DNA from: Halanaeroarchaeum sp051744605
GTDB taxonomy: Archaea; Halobacteriota; Halobacteria; Halobacteriales; Halobacteriaceae
Length of the DNA: 6,061 bases
NCBI GenBank assembly: GCA_051744605.1
Contig: JBNJDE010000118.1
Span: 1-6,061 of the forward strand
Reading direction: 5' to 3'
The position numbers were made by a program, and so were the translations under genes. The notes under the pieces are model-generated. The model made no database searches. It was not told the origin of the DNA and was given only the letters and a program-made list of their open reading frames with translations. Position 1 is the stretch's first letter. Every line of letters starts with the position of its first letter. Positions 5,168 to 6,061 of the stretch are shown here, in pieces.

Positions 5168-5992
5168 ATGTCTCGCCGTCGCGACCCCGACGACCTGATC
5201 GCCCGGGCGGGCCGAGGCGATCCACGTCGGGACCAGCACTTCCTCGTCGACGATCGCGTCCTCGATCGCATCCCGACGTACGCCGACGACTTCGACACCT
5301 CACACGTCCTCGAGATCGGTCCGGGGACTGGCGCGCTGACCGACCGCCTGCTCGCCGTCGCCGACCACGTGACGGTCGTCGAGCGCGACGCCGACTTCGC
5401 GACATTCGTGCGCACCGAATTCGCGTCGGCGATCGACGAGGGTCGTTTGACCGTCGTCCAGGGTGACGCACTGACGGTCGAGTTCCCCGACTACACGACC
5501 TGCATCTCAAATCTCCCGTATGGCGTCTCGACGGAGGTCACCTTCCGCCTGCTACCGACGCGCAACCCCGCGGTGTTGATGTTCCAGAAGGAGGTCGGCG
5601 AACGGATGGCAGCCGAACCCGGAACCTCGGCGTACGGCCGACTCTCCGTGGCTGCCCAGCACTACGCGACCGTCGAGGTCGTCGAGCCAGTGCCCCCTGC
5701 GGCCTTCGACCCACAGCCGGCGGTCGATTCGGTCGTCGTCCGGTTGACGCCCCGAGATCCCGAATATCGCGTCCCCGACGAGGATGCGTTCCTTCTGCTG
5801 GTGAAGGCGATGTTCACCCAGCGCCGCAAGACGGTGCGAAACGCCATCCGCAACACCGCCCATATCTCCGGTCTCGGCGACCCCGACGCCGTCGTCGAGA
5901 CGCTCGACGAGTCGCTGCTTTCTCGCCGACCCGACGCGCTCGAACCGGCCGCGTTCGCCAGGATCGCCACGGTCGCTGCCGATATCGGATGA
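5168..5992 (+). CDS. rsmA: 16S rRNA (adenine(1518)-N6/adenine(1519)-N6)-dimethyltransferase (KsgA/Dim1)
   Basis: The 274-aa product uses S-adenosylmethionine to dimethylate two adjacent adenosines in the helix-45 loop of small-subunit rRNA, a late step and checkpoint in 30S assembly. The N-terminal family pattern D-Q-H-F-L is at 22-26. Methyltransferase motif I is EIGPGTGALT (49-58). The acidic residue contacting the SAM ribose is E72 (VVERD), and D100 follows in QGDAL. The catalytic N-L-P-Y is at 115-118. The post-catalytic stretch FDPQPAVDSVVVRL (180-193) and the C-terminal RRKTVRNAIRN (219-229) are also characteristic. Length matches the family. The start at 5168 is 33 bp after the DUF655 stop with no clear box A, so read-through from upstream is likely. 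Its TGA overlaps the ATG of the next gene (ATGA at 5989-5992), which points to translational coupling. Confidence 0.97.
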   Translation: MSRRRDPDDLIARAGRGDPRRDQHFLVDDRVLDRIPTYADDFDTSHVLEIGPGTGALTDRLLAVADHVTVVERDADFATFVRTEFASAIDEGRLTVVQGDALTVEFPDYTTCISNLPYGVSTEVTFRLLPTRNPAVLMFQKEVGERMAAEPGTSAYGRLSVAAQHYATVEVVEPVPPAAFDPQPAVDSVVVRLTPRDPEYRVPDEDAFLLLVKAMFTQRRKTVRNAIRNTAHISGLGDPDAVVETLDESLLSRRPDALEPAAFARIATVAADIG

Positions 5993-6061
5993 CGGACCTC
6001 GCCGACCGCCGCGGCATCGAGACCGACTACTACGAACCGGCGGAGGATTCGATGTTGCTGG
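5989..6061 (+). CDS. HemK-like (Mtq2/HemK2-type) glutamine methyltransferase, N-terminal fragment
   Basis: Only the first 24 codons lie in the window; the gene is cut by the right edge. They read MTDLADRRGIETDYYEPAED followed by SMLL. The Y-x-P-A-E-D-S-x-L-L pattern is the N-terminal signature of the short archaeal/eukaryotic HemK2 (Mtq2) class of SAM-dependent methyltransferases, which methylate the glutamine of the GGQ motif in class I release factors (aRF1/eRF1), usually with a Trm112-type partner. The catalytic NPPY motif would lie beyond the edge and cannot be checked. The ATG overlaps the rsmA stop (ATGA). This gene order after rsmA is common in archaea and supports the call. Confidence 0.8.
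   Translation, partial: MTDLADRRGIETDYYEPAEDSMLL

Overview
The window looks like chromosomal core-genome DNA from a halophilic archaeon (class Halobacteria). The evidence is high G+C, very Asp/Glu-rich proteins, promoters with an archaeal box A (TATA) element and almost no leader, and archaeal/eukaryote-type information genes (ribosomal protein L21e, the Rpb4-like RNA polymerase subunit RpoF, and a Dim1/KsgA-type rRNA dimethyltransferase). The genus cannot be fixed from the sequence alone. No tRNA, rRNA, CRISPR array, insertion sequence or phage gene is visible, and no gap between genes exceeds about 140 bases.

Left part (1-2600): a plus-strand riboflavin-pathway reductase (RibD C-terminal-domain family) converges on a two-gene minus-strand unit. 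That unit holds thioredoxin reductase (trxB) followed by a small acidic, histidine-containing protein. trxB diverges from a short DUF357-family gene. The 137-bp divergent gap, 2176-2312, contains three copies of one 8-bp word at 29-30 bp steps, the most suggestive non-coding signal in the window.

Middle part (2640-3760): a small protein with two candidate zinc sites has its own strong box A. It is followed by a COG1926-type phosphoribosyltransferase. The gap between them carries a short tandem duplication.

Right part (3811-6061): the conserved archaeal translation/transcription cluster rpl21e - rpoF - DUF655 - rsmA (ksgA) - HemK-like methyltransferase. Spacing is tight: 3 nt between rpl21e and rpoF, and an ATGA stop/start overlap between rsmA and the methyltransferase. 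The first gene has a clear box A and the DUF655 gene has a second, internal one. The products are a 50S protein, an RNA polymerase stalk subunit, a 16S rRNA helix-45 dimethylase and a probable release-factor-type glutamine methylase, so the cluster joins transcription with ribosome maturation and translation. The last gene is cut by the window edge.

Overall this is an ordinary housekeeping region. I found no convincing new defence, mobile or biosynthetic system. The items worth a second look are the iterated motif in the trxB/DUF357 divergent promoter and the uncharacterised small proteins.
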